From NCBI RefSeq assembly GCF_032452875.1, contig NC_083868.1, positions 102,668,537 to 102,732,536 of the forward strand: a stretch of DNA of 64,000 nt, in the 5' to 3' direction. Position 1 is the first letter of the stretch. Each line of letters begins with the position of its first letter. Positions 1 to 11,880 of the stretch are shown here, piece after piece. Under the pieces are notes generated by a model. That model was not told the origin of the DNA. It made no database searches and was given only the letters and a program-made list of their open reading frames with translations. Source of the stretch: Bos javanicus (taxonomy: Eukaryota > Chordata > Mammalia > Artiodactyla > Bovidae). The position numbers and the translations under genes were made by a program.

Positions 1-289
1 CCATGGTGTCAAGAATGTGCTTTGTATAACTTAGTCACTCAAATGATATTTATGTTTATTTAAAGTGACTTTTTCCCTTAATTCCATGAGACAAGCTGTA
101 TATTAATAGAATTGTTGCATAGTATACCATATGTTTGAGCGTAGTTTATTTTTATGAGTTCTGCAGCCAGTGTTTCATATAAAATTATGCATATGATGCC
201 CAGGGGTTTTCAATTGTATGATATGAAATAACTGACCCTGTCTCCCAATCCACATATAATTGATTAGGACAACTTTTAAAACCAAAGCT

Positions 290-358
290 TTTTTCTCCTT
301 TCCTTCCTTCCATTGTCCCTTCCTTCCTTCTCTCCTTCCTTCCTTCTTTTTCCTTATC
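290..358. repeat. (TTCC)n polypyrimidine tract
   Basis: Imperfect TTCC/TCCT simple repeat, almost pure pyrimidine on the + strand. Bases 1-289 before it are AT-rich DNA in which I recognise nothing. Confidence 0.85.
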
Positions 359-468
359 CTTAAATAGTTGTAACTTTATATGTAGTTTTTCAAGAAATAA
401 TACTGCAGGTAATTCTCAGTGCTAAATTAATTTTAGATAAATGACTGATAGCCAAAAGCTTTTGCATG

Positions 469-672
469 CATGCTAAGTCACTTCAGTCATGTCCAACTCT
501 TTGTGACCCTATGGACCATAGCCCACCAGGCTCCTCTGTCCCTGGGATTCTCCAGGCAAGAATACTAGGGTGGGTTGTCATGCCTTCCTCCTTGGGATCT
601 TCCTGACCCAGGGACTGAAGGCCTCTTACGTCTTCTGCACTGGCAGATGGGTTCTTTACCACTATTGCCACC
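469..672 (-). mobile_element. Bov-tA SINE, antisense
   Basis: Reads as the reverse complement of a Bov-tA SINE. The BovA body comes first (GTCACTTCAGTCATGTCC, then the CCAGGCAAGAATACT block) and the tRNA-Glu-related head last (TTCTTTACCACT). It is moderately diverged and no clear TSD is visible. Confidence 0.85.
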
Positions 673-2489
673 AAAGTATAATTATTACATTAAAATTTTT
701 ATCATATATTTTAAAAGAAACCTTATGCAGTAAATTGTAATTAATATGCAAAAGGAAAGTTAATCTGCTACCTCTGTGTTCAGCAACTTTATGAGAAATG
801 TGCAAGATGATGGTCAGTGCCATATAATTAACAAATGGTATAGTGACCAAATTCTAAATATTTGGTAGGAACTTGCATCTAAAAAATTTAAATATGATTT
901 CAACAGTTAAATGAATGTGTCAAGAACCCAGAAGATAAAATAACAAGCTCACCAAAAATAAATACCAGTTGTCAATAAATACATAAAGCAGATTCAATAT
1001 ACCCATGTTCAGCAACCAATGGACAAAAAACAATAATTTAAGTGTAAGTACAGATCCGTGCAAATGTATGGAAGAATATTTGGGGGAAAAAAAACTAAGA
1101 GACCAAGTTATCACTTTTAACCCATGTCATACCACATATACACATTTATTTTAAGGAAAATAATCAGAGAAAATTACAGAACTTTTGTTTTAGGATACTT
1201 AACATAGCAACATTTACAATGGAACAAAAGTAATAAATATAAATTATCTAGTTTAGAGAATTGAATACTTGCAAATGATAAATTCCTATAAAATAAAACA
1301 GTGTAAAACAGCTATACTGCAATAAAATTTTAAAATTATATATATATATATTTGTATATGTATACTTACGAGCCTAAATGCTTTAAAAACTAAAGTATTT
1401 TTAAGTTTATAATTTTGTAGAAATATTTGCAATATATTATTAAGCAATTAAACCCAACTACAAAACAATTTGTATTGCTATGATACCAACACTGTAATTA
1501 AAAATAGAAACAGAAAGTAAGGGTGTAACAAAAGTAACATTCTTTATGCAATGTTTCAAGGGTTTTATTTGAGGTGTGGTATATGATCATTTTAAACTTT
1601 CTTCCTTAGCAGTAAGCAGCAAGTCAGGCTCATAATCATATGATCATTTTAACAATTCCACAGGATACATACTAAATTCCTAATCTTGTTTGATAAATGA
1701 GTAGATTAAATCTAATAGACATTAACTAATTCAACAAAAATCAGATAATTACTAAATATCATCTCTAGAAGATTAAATTATGTTTAATTTGAACATTTTT
1801 CTTTTTCTAGCTTATATTAGTGATTTTTTCTTATATTATATTAATCACTTATATTAGTGATTTTAGCCCATATTACTGCTTTTATTGAAAATAACTTGTC
1901 CTATACAACGTACAGAAAGAAAGTTCTACTAGTCGTTTTGACAATTAGACAAAAGTACTGCTTTATAAATAAACATATGTCTTAAAGCACTAGTGTCTGA
2001 CAATAAAAATATATAGATGTTTTCATGACATCAGTAATTATCTTTATCTAAAGATTTTCAATAATATTGAGAATTATATCTAACCAAAAATATATATTTA
2101 AATATAAATCATATTTTATATACAGCATAAAACTTATCCAAAATCTCTATTGATTTAGAACTCTTAATATTTTCCCATGGTAAATAAATTTATGCCTCAG
2201 GTGTAAATTCTGAGGTTTGGTTGATGAGCCAAATATCAGCATCTAAAATTAAATATCAATTGTATAGAAGGTATCTGGGATAGATGTTTTGGGTAAAAGT
2301 TTGAAACTCTTACATTAAATATAAATAAGAGGAAAGCAATCATCAAAAATAAAATAAAAGTCAATATTTTTTCCTCATCATGGTGGTCAAAATTCTCTGT
2401 AATTAGATAAAGTTATTCTTTAGGAACAGACGCTAGTCTCAAAATTTCATACTTTTTTTCTCTACAATACTATTCATTAAACTTTAACT
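673..2489. other. AT-rich DNA without recognised genes
   Basis: About 1.8 kb of very AT-rich sequence with a short (TA)n run at 1336-1351. The short open frames here show no conserved motif. I recognise no repeat family, though heavily decayed old elements cannot be excluded by eye. Confidence 0.5.
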
Positions 2490-2499
2490 ATAGGGAAGT

Positions 2500-2779
2500 A
2501 CGGAGAAGGCAATGGCAACCCACTTCAGTACTCTTGCCTGGAAAATCCCATGGATGGAGGAGCCTGGTAGGCTGCAGTCCATGGGGTCCCGAAGAGTCAG
2601 ACACGACTGAGCAACTTCACTTTCACTTTTCACTTTCATGCATTGGAGAAGGAAATGGCAACCCACTCCAGTGTTCTTGACTGGAGAATCCCAGGGACGG
2701 GGGAGCCTGGTGGGCTGCCGTCTATGGGGTCGCACAGAGTCGGACACGACTGAAGCAACTTAGCAGCAGTAGCAGCAGC
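2500..2779 (+). mobile_element. Bov-A2 dimeric SINE
   Basis: Two BovA monomers joined by the CTTTCACTTTCATGCATT linker, ending in a CAG-rich tail. A 10-bp TSD, ATAGGGAAGT, lies at 2490-2499 and 2780-2789, so this is a complete insertion. Family known from ruminants; mobilised by BovB machinery. Confidence 0.95.
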
Positions 2780-2974
2780 ATAGGGAAGTGACTTTGAAAT
2801 CTTCATAACCATAGTTTAGGACAAAGTCATCCATTACAACTACAGTGCACGGGAATGACTTAACAGTGCATCAAGGAATGAATTATGGATCACACCCCCA
2901 CTTTCCTATTTTGGGGTGTCTTTCTCTTCCTCTGTTTCTTTTACTATTTCTTCCCTCTAACTACTAACTATTTT

Positions 2975-3182
2975 CAGTTGGCACAGTGGTAAAGGTCTGA
3001 CAATGCAGGAGATACAAGAGATGTGGGTTCCATCCCTGGATTGGGAAGATCCCGTGGAATAGGAAATGTCAAATCACTCCAGTATTCTTCCTTGGGAAAT
3101 CCCATGGACAGAGGAGCCTGGCAGGCAACAGTCCATAGGGTCGCAGAGTCAAGCATGACTGAGCCACTGAGCACACACGCAC
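2975..3182 (+). mobile_element. Bov-tA SINE
   Basis: The tRNA-Glu-derived head (GTGGTAAAGGTCTGACAATG, then GGGTTCCATCCC) is followed by one BovA unit. Flanked by 16-bp direct repeats with one mismatch at 2959-2974 and 3183-3198 (AACTACTAAC[T/C]ATTTT), the expected TSD. Confidence 0.93.
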
Positions 3183-3504
3183 AACTACTAACCATTTTGT
3201 TACCACCATTTATTATTTTCATGTTTCTTAAAAATATTTTTAATTATTAAAAAAAGTATTATTTTAAAAAGTATTATACCAATGTTAAATTCTTGCTTTT
3301 GGTAATACCCTATGCTACAGAAGATATTAACATTAAGAAAAGTTTTGCGACAGAGAAACTCTGCATTAATTTTGCAAATTTCTACAACCCCCAAATTATC
3401 TCAAAATAAAAGTGTTATTTTAATGTATATAAAATTATTAAAAAAATTTTTTAACATTCAAACAATTCTAAACACAAAATATCCACACACAACACACACA
3501 CAGG

Positions 3505-3812
3505 TGCAGACATTTGGCCCTCCATACTCATGGGTTCTGTATTCTCACATTCAATTAATTTTTTTGAAAAAATAATTCCTGAGAGTTGCAAAGTAAAGCT
3601 TGAATTTATTTTGTGCTCTTAGTTGTTTACAGATCATATACATTGTATTAGCTATTATAAACAATCTAGAGATAATTTAAAGAATACTGGAGGATGTAAC
3701 CAGGTTATATAAAATTTATACCATTTTATATAAGGAACATCTGCAAATTTTGGTATCCATGGGGTGGTCTAGAATGAATCCTCTGTAGATGCCAAGGGAA
3801 GACTGTATATTG
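3505..3812. mobile_element. Tigger/MER2-like DNA transposon remnant
   Basis: The left end (TTGGCCCTCCATACTCATGG) and right end (TTGGTATCCATGGGGTGG, ending in GACTGTATA) resemble the subterminal and terminal parts of mammalian Tigger/MER2 elements. The interior is AT-rich with no transposase frame. Assignment is by memory of the family's ends. Confidence 0.55.
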
Positions 3813-3959
3813 TCTCTCTAAATATATAGATATTTAGATAGGTATATTTATTTATCTGACTTTCTTACCCCTAGTAATCCTGCAAAGCTCAAAAAGCAAC
3901 TTCAGCTATCTGTCATTTATTTATGTATCTACCTAACTTACTTAAATGTCTACTTGTGA

Positions 3960-4632
3960 AGAGATACTTATAGTTGCTTTCTTCACTGGACAATTTATTT
4001 TGGAAACCTATCATTACATAGAAGTCTTTTCTAGTTCTTCCCAAGCCTGTATGATACTTCATTTATGGAAGTGCTATTGTTCCTTCTTATTCCTGTTACT
4101 CCTATATTCCTGATGGATATTTGAACTGTTTCTAATATCTGCTATACAAATAAGGTCACGTGAATAAGTTTTGTGTATGGCAATTTATATATTAGCCAGA
4201 ATACTTTTAGATTCCTATAAGTACATCAGAGACTAAGTGAATAGGTAATTGTTGCTGCTGCTAAGTTGCTTCAGTCGTGTCTGACTGTGCGACCCCATAG
4301 ATGGCAGCCCACCAGGCTCCCCCATCCCTGGGATCCTCCAGGCCAGAATACTGGAGTGGGTTGCCATTTCTTTCTCCAGTACATGAAAGTGAAAAGTGAA
4401 AATGAAGTCGCTAAGTCCTGTTCAACTCCTAGCGACCCCATGGACTGCAGCCTACCAGGCTCCTCTGTCCATGGGATTTGCCAGGCAAGAGTACTGGAGT
4501 GGGATGCCATTGCCTTCTCTGAGGTAATTGCTAAATAGTGTCAAATTTCCCTCCCAAAAGTTTGCACAATTTTATATTCCCATTGACAGAATGTCATTTC
4601 CCCAACTTTTTCAAAATATTGTGTACTTTATC
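3960..4632 (-). mobile_element. Old L1 3' region, antisense, interrupted
   Basis: 3960-4242 and 4531-4632 carry wording typical of antisense L1 ORF2/3' UTR (CTGATGGATATTTGAACTG; later TTATATTCCCATTGACAG). The two parts are separated by a Bov-A2 that inserted with a TSD. The element is strongly diverged and therefore old. Confidence 0.55.
4252..4521 (-). mobile_element. Bov-A2 SINE, antisense, nested in old L1
   Basis: Reverse complement of a Bov-A2 dimer: GCTGCTGCTAAGTTGCTTCAG at the left and GGATGCCATTGCCTTCTC at the right. A 9-bp TSD, AGGTAATTG, lies at 4243-4251 and 4522-4530. It interrupts an older antisense L1. Confidence 0.94.
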
Positions 4633-4828
4633 CTGGTTACCCCCAGGGGATTGGTTCCAGAATCCCCATGGATTCCAAAATCTGTGGATGCTCAAGTTCT
4701 TTATATAAAATGGTGTGTTGCAGTTAGATCTGCATCCACGATTCTGCCTCCACATATTCAAAAACTGCAGCTGGAATTTGAAATTGAAAATCTGCCAATT
4801 CAGAACCCATGTAGGAGTGTCTGTAGTT
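4633..4828. mobile_element. Tigger/MER2-like DNA transposon remnant
   Basis: Contains GGGGATTGGTTCCAGAA, CCAAAATCTGTGGATGCTC and a closing block ending in GTCTGTAGTT, as in MER2/Tigger ends. It lies in the opposite orientation to the remnant at 3505-3812. No transposase is present. Confidence 0.6.
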
Positions 4829-6156
4829 AAATTTTTGTGATGTGAAAGATCAGAATGGTCTTATTATAATGTTAATTTTTATGTAAGTTCAGGGGCATTT
4901 GCTTTTCTTTTTCTACAAAATGTATTTATGTATCATTAGTTATAACTTCTTGATTTCACAGTTTTCCATCAATTAGGAACATCACACATCAATTTTAATT
5001 TTTTTTAATTTTAATTTAATTAAAAAATTTTAATCTATTTTAAAGATTTTTTGAGCTTGTTTTTTCATTTGCTATAATTTCTGATTTGAAAATTACTTCT
5101 GACTCTTAAAATTTGTCTATTTTATTCTGAAAATTGGAAAAACTCAAGAATGAAGTCTTAAAGATTATTTCTAGTGGTAACAGTTACAATTAACTTTGAT
5201 GAAGATTTTAGAGAATTAATATATCATCTTGTCATGAAGCAAAAATATGATTCAGCATAGGTCAACCTATTGCTCCACAGTTCTACTAAGACTGTTGATG
5301 TGCTAGACAGAGATGGATTTAGATAATTTGAGACAGGTGCAATAGTATCTGTATAATAAATCTCTCCTATAGGGACAATGATGTGGATCAAATGGGCCAG
5401 GTGTCAAGAACAAAACAGCCAGCATCAACTAAGAGGAGAGATTTGGAGCGGATATTGTTTGAACAGGTGCAGGATATCTACAAGTATAAAAGTGTCCATC
5501 TATTGAATGGAAGGTGTCCAGTTGGAATCAAGACTGATTTGTAACAGATGAAGAAAATCTACCAAACACCTGTTAGGTTTTCAGAAGAGAAAATATGTCG
5601 GTGGTATTAACTAACTAGGTTTTCAGATGATTATGAAAAACTATTATGAGACAACTGAAATTTGATTTTAATTTTGCTGTGATGCATCACCACACTGAAC
5701 TAATTCCCCCTGAAGATATAGGCAATAATAACTTGTCATCAGCAAAGCTACTTTCTCTGGGAAATGATTAAAGACAGGATTAAAAATAAATTGGTACTTC
5801 AAATTTATACACAAAACCATAAATTATTTCAATTCACTATAAATGAATTGGCTGATTTGACTAAATTGTTATAATGGTATTTCAAGTATAGAATTAATTT
5901 ATCTAGTTATGCACTTGGTTATGAAAGATATAAATTGGATGTAATATTTTCATTTTAAATCAAAAGGTTACTTGTTTCTAGTCAAGTCACGTAATACCTC
6001 GAGAGTGAGAGAAAGAGTGAAAGAGAGGAAGAGAGATACTAGTTTGAAGTTGTTATAAAATCAAAATTATTCTAAAAATTACCAAAAACATAGCTATGTT
6101 TGGAGGTCCTCTGAAATATTGTTGACTATGGAAATTGGTAATTTAGTTTTTACAGA
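4829..6156. other. AT-rich DNA with two low-complexity tracts
   Basis: No recognised gene. Holds an A/T-only stretch around 4990-5040 and a GA-rich tract at 5998-6040. A roughly 56-codon open stretch near 5377-5544 was examined and not called. Confidence 0.5.
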
Positions 6157-6344
6157 TTTTTTTTTTGATGTGGACAATTCTTAAAATGTTTATTGAATTT
6201 GTTACAATATTGTTTGTCCTATGTTTGGGTTTTTTGGCTGTGAGGTATGTGGGATCTTCGCTCCACCACCAGTAATTGAACCTGCACCCCCTGCTTTTGA
6301 AGAAAGTGAAGTCTCAAACCATTGGATCACCAGGGAAGTCTCAA
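6157..6344 (-). mobile_element. CHR-type tRNA-Glu SINE, antisense
   Basis: A T-rich run, then TTTATTGAATTTGTTACAAT, then the reverse complement of the tRNA-like head (GTGGGATCTTCG, ATTGGATCACCAGGGAAG). This matches the cetartiodactyl CHR family. Moderately diverged; no TSD identified. Confidence 0.78.
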
Positions 6345-7104
6345 AATTGGTACTTAATTTAAAGATAACATTATTCTTTTTAATATTCAGCTTAAAACAT
6401 CAGCATGTCTGAGTCTTATGAATATATTCATGACATTTATAAAACAAAAGATACTATACTGACAAACAAAGAACTCTTAATAATTCCTACAATATACCTA
6501 ACAGTGGGAAAATCACTACTCTCCCTCCAAAATTACATGACAAATATATATGCAAATATATTTGAAGTGATACTGAAATTTTCCCAAAATATTTCATTTA
6601 CATTTTGCAAAAAGTTTAAGAATGTTACAATAGCAATATAGATTATTTGGAATTTTTATTCTAAAGTTAAAACTGGGATCATAGCTTTTTCAGATCAATA
6701 GCAAATGTTTATAAGAATTTTTAATATTTATTAGGCAGGTGTGTTCCCACACTTAAAGTAATTAAATGCCTGTGAACTTGTCATACACATCAGTTTGTGA
6801 CAAGCATCTAACATATTTCTTTAGCATATATAGTCTTTAAGTCTCTTCCTGAGAAAATGGATTGAAAAATAAAATATAAAATAATTTTCACACAAAGCAC
6901 GTATCTCCTAAAGAAAAGTTAGACATCATCTAAAAGAGGATTTAAAAAAAAGCCTTTCATATGAACATTTAGTTCACATACATATTTATACATATATGCC
7001 ATTAACTAATGATAATCATTATATAATTACTTACATGATTACATCATAATGATGATTATCAATGTACATCTTATAATATATTCTCATTGTTCAATTGGGA
7101 GAAG
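6345..7104. other. AT-rich DNA, nothing recognised
   Basis: AT-rich sequence with several short ATAAT/ATTAT palindromes around 6990-7080. No gene or repeat family recognised. Confidence 0.45.
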
Positions 7105-7118
7105 ATAAAATTGTGCAG

Positions 7119-7331
7119 TGCTAAATCACTTCAGTCGTGTCTGACTCTTTGCTACTCTGTGGAGCAAAACCTGCCAGGTTCCTCTTTCCATGGGCTTCTC
7201 CAGGCAAGAATACAGGAGTGAAGTGCCATGCCCTCCTCCAGGGGGTCTTCCCAATCCAGGGATCCAACAGATGTCTCTTACTCCTGCATTGGCAGGTGGG
7301 TTCTTTACTACCAGCACCACCTCGGAAGCCC
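7119..7331 (-). mobile_element. Bov-tA SINE, antisense
   Basis: Reverse-complement Bov-tA with its tRNA-like head at the right end. An exact 14-bp TSD, ATAAAATTGTGCAG, lies at 7105-7118 and 7332-7345. Confidence 0.95.
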
Positions 7332-7426
7332 ATAAAATTGTGCAGAGATAACTTGCCTCTCAACAAACCTCTAATGAAAGAAAAACCACTAAAATATTTC
7401 AAACTTTTAAAATATTATGCAAAAAT

Positions 7427-7646
7427 GGGCTTCCCAGGCAGCACTAATGGCTAAGAACCCACCTACCAATGCAGGAGACTCCAGAGATGTGGGTTCCATC
7501 CTTGTGTTGTGAAGGTACCCAAGAGGAGGGCATGGCAACCCACTCCAATATTCTTTCCTAGAGAATCCCATGGCAGAGGAGCCTGGTGGGCTACAATCCA
7601 CAGGGCCACAAAGACTCAGACACGAGAAAAGAGACAGCAAGCACAC
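7427..7646 (+). mobile_element. Bov-tA SINE
   Basis: Starts GGGCTTCCCAGGCAGCACTA, runs through the tRNA-like B-box region (GGGTTCCATCC) and one BovA unit, and ends near AGCAAGCACACAG. No convincing TSD seen. Confidence 0.88.
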
Positions 7647-7649
7647 AGC

Positions 7650-8171
7650 TGTTTTTTAAACTAATTTCTCTTAATTTGTTTCCTTATGTTCAATTTTAGG
7701 GACCAAGCCTACAATGACACAAAAGGACATATTAAAAATTGATTCAATTTACAAAAAGTCCCATAGCAGGACTTGTAAGATCAGTGGTACAGTGATGTTT
7801 CAAATCTGTATTATTTCATTTTCATCTAATATTCTTGTATATTTGAAATGAACTATGAATATTTTCATGTATATTCATATACTGTAATTCACATATTGCA
7901 ATTTTTCAACTTTGCTCAATTTTTTTGTTTTGTTACATAAAAGATTTCAAAAACATCATTTATGTAACAAAAGAAAACATGGATCTAGTTGACTTTGATA
8001 TAAATATCCACTAGGACTTGGATAAAAGAAACTACAAAGGAAATCTGATCTCTTCTCTTCCTCAGCCATTTTACTTAAGTCTTTATTTTAGTACATAAGT
8101 ATGTCACAAAAGTTTGAATCTTAATGAGTTATTTTAATCTAGTTTGTAGTGAGACCTGGCTTATTTCTCTC
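7650..8171. other. AT-rich DNA, nothing recognised
   Basis: Contains poly-T/A patches and no recognised gene. Ancient repeats cannot be excluded. Confidence 0.4.
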
Positions 8172-8184
8172 TTTAAATATATTT

Positions 8185-8512
8185 GCAGGTCTCCCTTTGT
8201 GTTCCAATGGTTAAGAATCTGCCTTGCAATACAGGGGACACCGGTTCCATCCCTGGCTGGGAAGATACCGCATGTCACAGGGCAACTGAGTCCATGTACC
8301 ACAACTATGGAGCCCACGCTCTAGAACCCATGAGCAGCAACTACTGAGCTGATGAGTCACGACTACTGACGCCAAGGTGCCCCAGAGTCTGTACTTCAGA
8401 GCGTGAAAAGCCACTGCAGTGCAAACCCTGAGCACTGCAACTGAAGAGTATTGCCCATTCACCACAACTAGAGAAATCATGCACAGCCAAAAATAAGTAA
8501 ATAATAAATAAA
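8185..8512 (+). mobile_element. CHR-type tRNA-Glu SINE (long form)
   Basis: tRNA-Glu-like head (CCAATGGTTAAGAATCTGCC, GGTTCCATCCCTGGC) followed by the CACAACTA-rich body and an AATAAATAAATTT-like tail. An exact 13-bp TSD, TTTAAATATATTT, lies at 8172-8184 and 8513-8525. Confidence 0.92.
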
Positions 8513-8525
8513 TTTAAATATATTT

Positions 8526-9759
8526 CCACTGCTGTTCAATGATACCATCCTTGGGAGAGCAGGATAGAAGGTGATCTAACATTATAGATATAGGAAAAAA
8601 TCATTGCTCTTGGCCAAGAGTCTACACATTGAGCAGGCAAGCCATGTCACTACCTATATACATATTGTCCAGAAAGGTATTATGCATATTGTCTTTGCCT
8701 ACCTCCAGCACTTCTTATTTTAGAGAAGTACATGTAAAGAAATACTGAGTTAATTCATTTAATGCTTATAAATTCATAGGCAGCATGTGTTTCACTCCCT
8801 CTTTATTGAGCAAAGAAACAGCAATGACATGATAAATCATGTTATCAAATAGTTTGGTTCAAATAGTTAGAACCAAAATTTGTTTAATATTTATGGCTAT
8901 TCTCTTTGCTGTATTCCATATTATGATGGCTCAGTTTTATTGTCAATGAGAAATTAAAATCCCACCTTGGATCTTCTAGTTTCCATGAAGAGCTTCTGAA
9001 AATAGAGTATCAGTACAATGATTATTATTATGAACCGTTACTAAAAATGCACATCTGAAATACTCTTTAAATGTACGTCATACTTGAGGCACTTACATGA
9101 TATATGGCATAGAACCTATATTTAGGCAAACCATTTTAGTCAAACCAATAAAACACACACATACAAACATACATTAATAATCAGGTTCTTTCCAAATGAA
9201 CTTGATGCGCCCAAGGGACATTTACTGTTAGAAGTAACAGAACTTTTTGTTCTAAACAAGTGTAAAATACATGCATTCTTCAAGGATTATTGGGATAAGA
9301 TGATTTTAATTTGAATTTCATCTCTGACTCTTTTTCACCCAGCATTGTTTATATTGATGGTATTTTATAAAAAGAGAATCCATAAATAGTGTTTTATAGG
9401 AACATTTCTACATTATCAGGGAATATATAAAAGTAAAGACAAATAACAAATGCAACCAGTCTTGAATCACATCACAATAGCATAAACTGTGTTTTATACT
9501 TGTGCTGATTATCCATTCATTTATTTCATTTCATATATATTCTTGTGTTACCATTGATAATATCATCTATTATATCATTAATGCTGTTGTTAACTTGGTA
9601 AAATTACCATATAGTCTTTATGTTTTCCTACTTCCAGAGCTCATCTGACCTTACCCATGACAAAGTAACAATGGCAAAAATTAAAGAAAATGGTACCTCT
9701 CATGCTTAAAACTCTTCTTCTCTCGTACATGTGCTCTGCATTTAGAAACATTGGTTATT
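8526..9759. other. AT-rich DNA, nothing recognised
   Basis: About 1.2 kb without a gene or clear repeat by eye. The right part grades into old antisense L1-like sequence. Confidence 0.4.
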
Positions 9760-10990
9760 TTCCCATTATTTTAGGAAAATAAGCTCATGTTATGCACAAT
9801 GAACAGCATCTTGCTTTTCCCATCTATCAATACACTGCAGAAATTTCTATACTCCAAATAAAATTAATTCTAAGGAACAATCACATAATATTTCATGATC
9901 TGAAAATATTGATGCATTCCTCTCCTATTACTTGCCTATTGAAGGGTTTCCACTTTCATTCTAGCTCAATTTTTGTTGTATTTTATTCTGCTTTTGATAC
10001 TGCAAATAATGTTCAAAAGACATTCTGAAGAACAAATTGCTGAGAACAGAGCTTTCCAACATATTTTATTTTTTGTTATAGAATCTCAGAAATTGAACTG
10101 CTGAGCCAATGTATACATGTCTAATACAAGACTTTTTTAAAATATACTTTTATTTATATACTATCAGATCAGATCAGTCGCTCAGTCCTGTCCGACTCTT
10201 TGCGACCCCATGAATCGCAGCACGCCAGGCCTCCCTGTCCATCACCAACTCCCAGAGTTCACTCAGACTCATGTCCATCGAGTCAATGATGCCATCCAGC
10301 CATCTCATCCTCTGTCGTCCCCTTCTCCTCCTGCCCCCAATCCCTCCCAGCATCAGAGTCTTTTCCAATGAGTCAACTCTTCGCATGAGGTAGCCAAAGT
10401 ACTGGAGTTTCAGCTTTAGCATCATTCCTTCCAAAGAAGGGAAACAGTGGAAACAGTGTCAGACTTTATTTTTCTGGGCTCCAAAATCACTGCAGATGGT
10501 GACTGCAGCCATGAAATTAAAAGACGCTTACTCCTTGGAAGGAAAGTTATGACCAACCTAGATAGCATATTCAAAAGCAGAGACATTACTTTGCCAACAA
10601 AGGTTCGTCTAGTCAAGGCTATGGTTTTTCCTGTGGTCATGTATGGATGTGAGAGTTGGACTGTGAAGAAGGCTGAGCACTGAAGAATTGATGCTTTTGA
10701 ACTGCGGTGTTGGAGAAGACTCTTGAGAGTCCCTTGTACTGCAAGGAGATCCAACCAGTCCATTCTGAAGGAGATCAGCCCTGGTTCCAGAAATAAAGTT
10801 GCTGAATCAATGGGTACATTTGTAACATAACTATTTTTGATATATGCTTTTATTTTTTATAGTATACAGTTCTAAGAATTGGTTAGTAAATACGTACATT
10901 TTATGCAATAATTTCCAAACAATGTTCTAGTAAAACCTAGTTTTTGGAAAAAGATTGTTGCTGTTATTTTTTTCTATCTTTTAAGAGGCT
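9760..10990 (-). mobile_element. Old L1 3' region, antisense, locally triplicated
   Basis: Degenerate antisense L1 wording (for example GAAATTGAACTGCTGAGCCAA). A unit of about 80 bp beginning TTTTATTT recurs at 10064-10147, at 10148-10163 joined across the BovB insertion to 10784-10850, and more weakly from 10851. The first two units share most positions in the CAGAAAT...CTGA..CAATG core. A BovB copy splits the middle unit. Confidence 0.5.
10164..10783 (-). mobile_element. BovB LINE 3' end with 5' inversion
   Basis: 10164-10438 is antisense BovB from its 3' tail (ATCAGATCAGATCAG) inward. 10439-10783 is sense BovB covering the segment immediately upstream in the element, ending GATCAGCCCTGG. 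The two pieces abut in BovB coordinates with only a few bases lost. This is the structure expected from twin priming. No TSD was found. The sense part contains a 78-codon RT C-terminal fragment (10447-10683). Confidence 0.9.
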
Positions 10991-11707
10991 GAATGGATAT
11001 CTACTCAGTATCTCCTGGGGGTAGGGTGGGGTGTGTTGCATATAGTCTCACTTTTGAGTTTCAACCAGAGCATGTCTGCTTTTTGTGCATTTAATATATT
11101 ATTATGGCAGCTAATTTTAGTTATTCACCAGAATCTGTTTCTCATTTTCCCTGGACACACGTCAATTCTACACTTCCTAGCTTTCCTTGCTGTTTCATGT
11201 AGCCATGTGACACAGTTCTAGACAAAGGAATGAGAACAGAACAAATGAGAATAGCCACTAAAAGCCTGCCTCATAGGAACTTCCCACATGTGCACTGTGA
11301 TCCATCCACCTTCTAGTTGACTCAATGGAGTCTATCATGGTGAACTTAGAAGCCATATGTTGAAGACTTAAGAAGCTCTGTTAGTTTAAGTGATTGCGAC
11401 AAGATATGTCTTCCTTCTGACCAAGAAAAATCACCTTGGAAAACTACTTTTCCTAAAAAATACCATATCATATTTGAACCTCTACACATATGAGATCAAT
11501 TTGTTATGCAGCTAAGAGTAACTTAATAATATTCACATTCCATGTAAGACCTCAGAGTAAAGGTCTGAAGTCAGGTACCCTGTCTGTTTAATAGTCTATT
11601 CAGTGCTTAATATAATATCTAAAAAATGAATAACAATTTCTGAAAATAGCGACAAAGATGATTGTAGAACTCAAAAGACACAAAATACTTTAAAAAATAT
11701 AAGATGA
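10991..11707. other. Unassigned DNA, possibly an old repeat
   Basis: 11150-11540 is less AT-rich and has the look of an old mammalian interspersed repeat (AAAGGAATGAGAACAGAA; GCTAAGAGTAACTTAAT at its end). I cannot assign a family. No gene seen. Confidence 0.35.
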
Positions 11708-11787
11708 TTTTTCTTTTTTTATTTTATTTTTAAACTTTACATATTTGTATTAGTTTTGCCAAATATCAAAATGAATCCATCACAGGT
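11708..11787 (-). mobile_element. Ruminant L1 3' tail fragment, antisense
   Basis: TTTTATTTTATTTTTAAACT followed by GTATTAGTTTTGCCAAATAT and GAATCCATCACAGGT. This is the antisense 3' terminus of ruminant L1, matching the longer copy at 36227-36958. Only about 80 bp is present. Confidence 0.85.
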
Positions 11788-11843
11788 AAGATAGAGTATT
11801 AGCAATTACTTCCAGCTTGATAACAGAAGAAAATAATGATAAA

Positions 11844-11880
11844 CCATATATATATATATTATATATATTTATTTATATAT
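11844..11880. repeat. (TA)n microsatellite, imperfect
   Basis: TATATATA runs interrupted by ATT, just downstream of the L1 tail fragment. Confidence 0.85.

Noticed and set aside
5377..5544. Stop-free stretch of about 56 codons after an AG, resembling an exon
   Set aside because: A second frame is also partly open, the polypyrimidine tract is weak, no clear donor site fits and I recognise no protein family. A conservation track would decide it.
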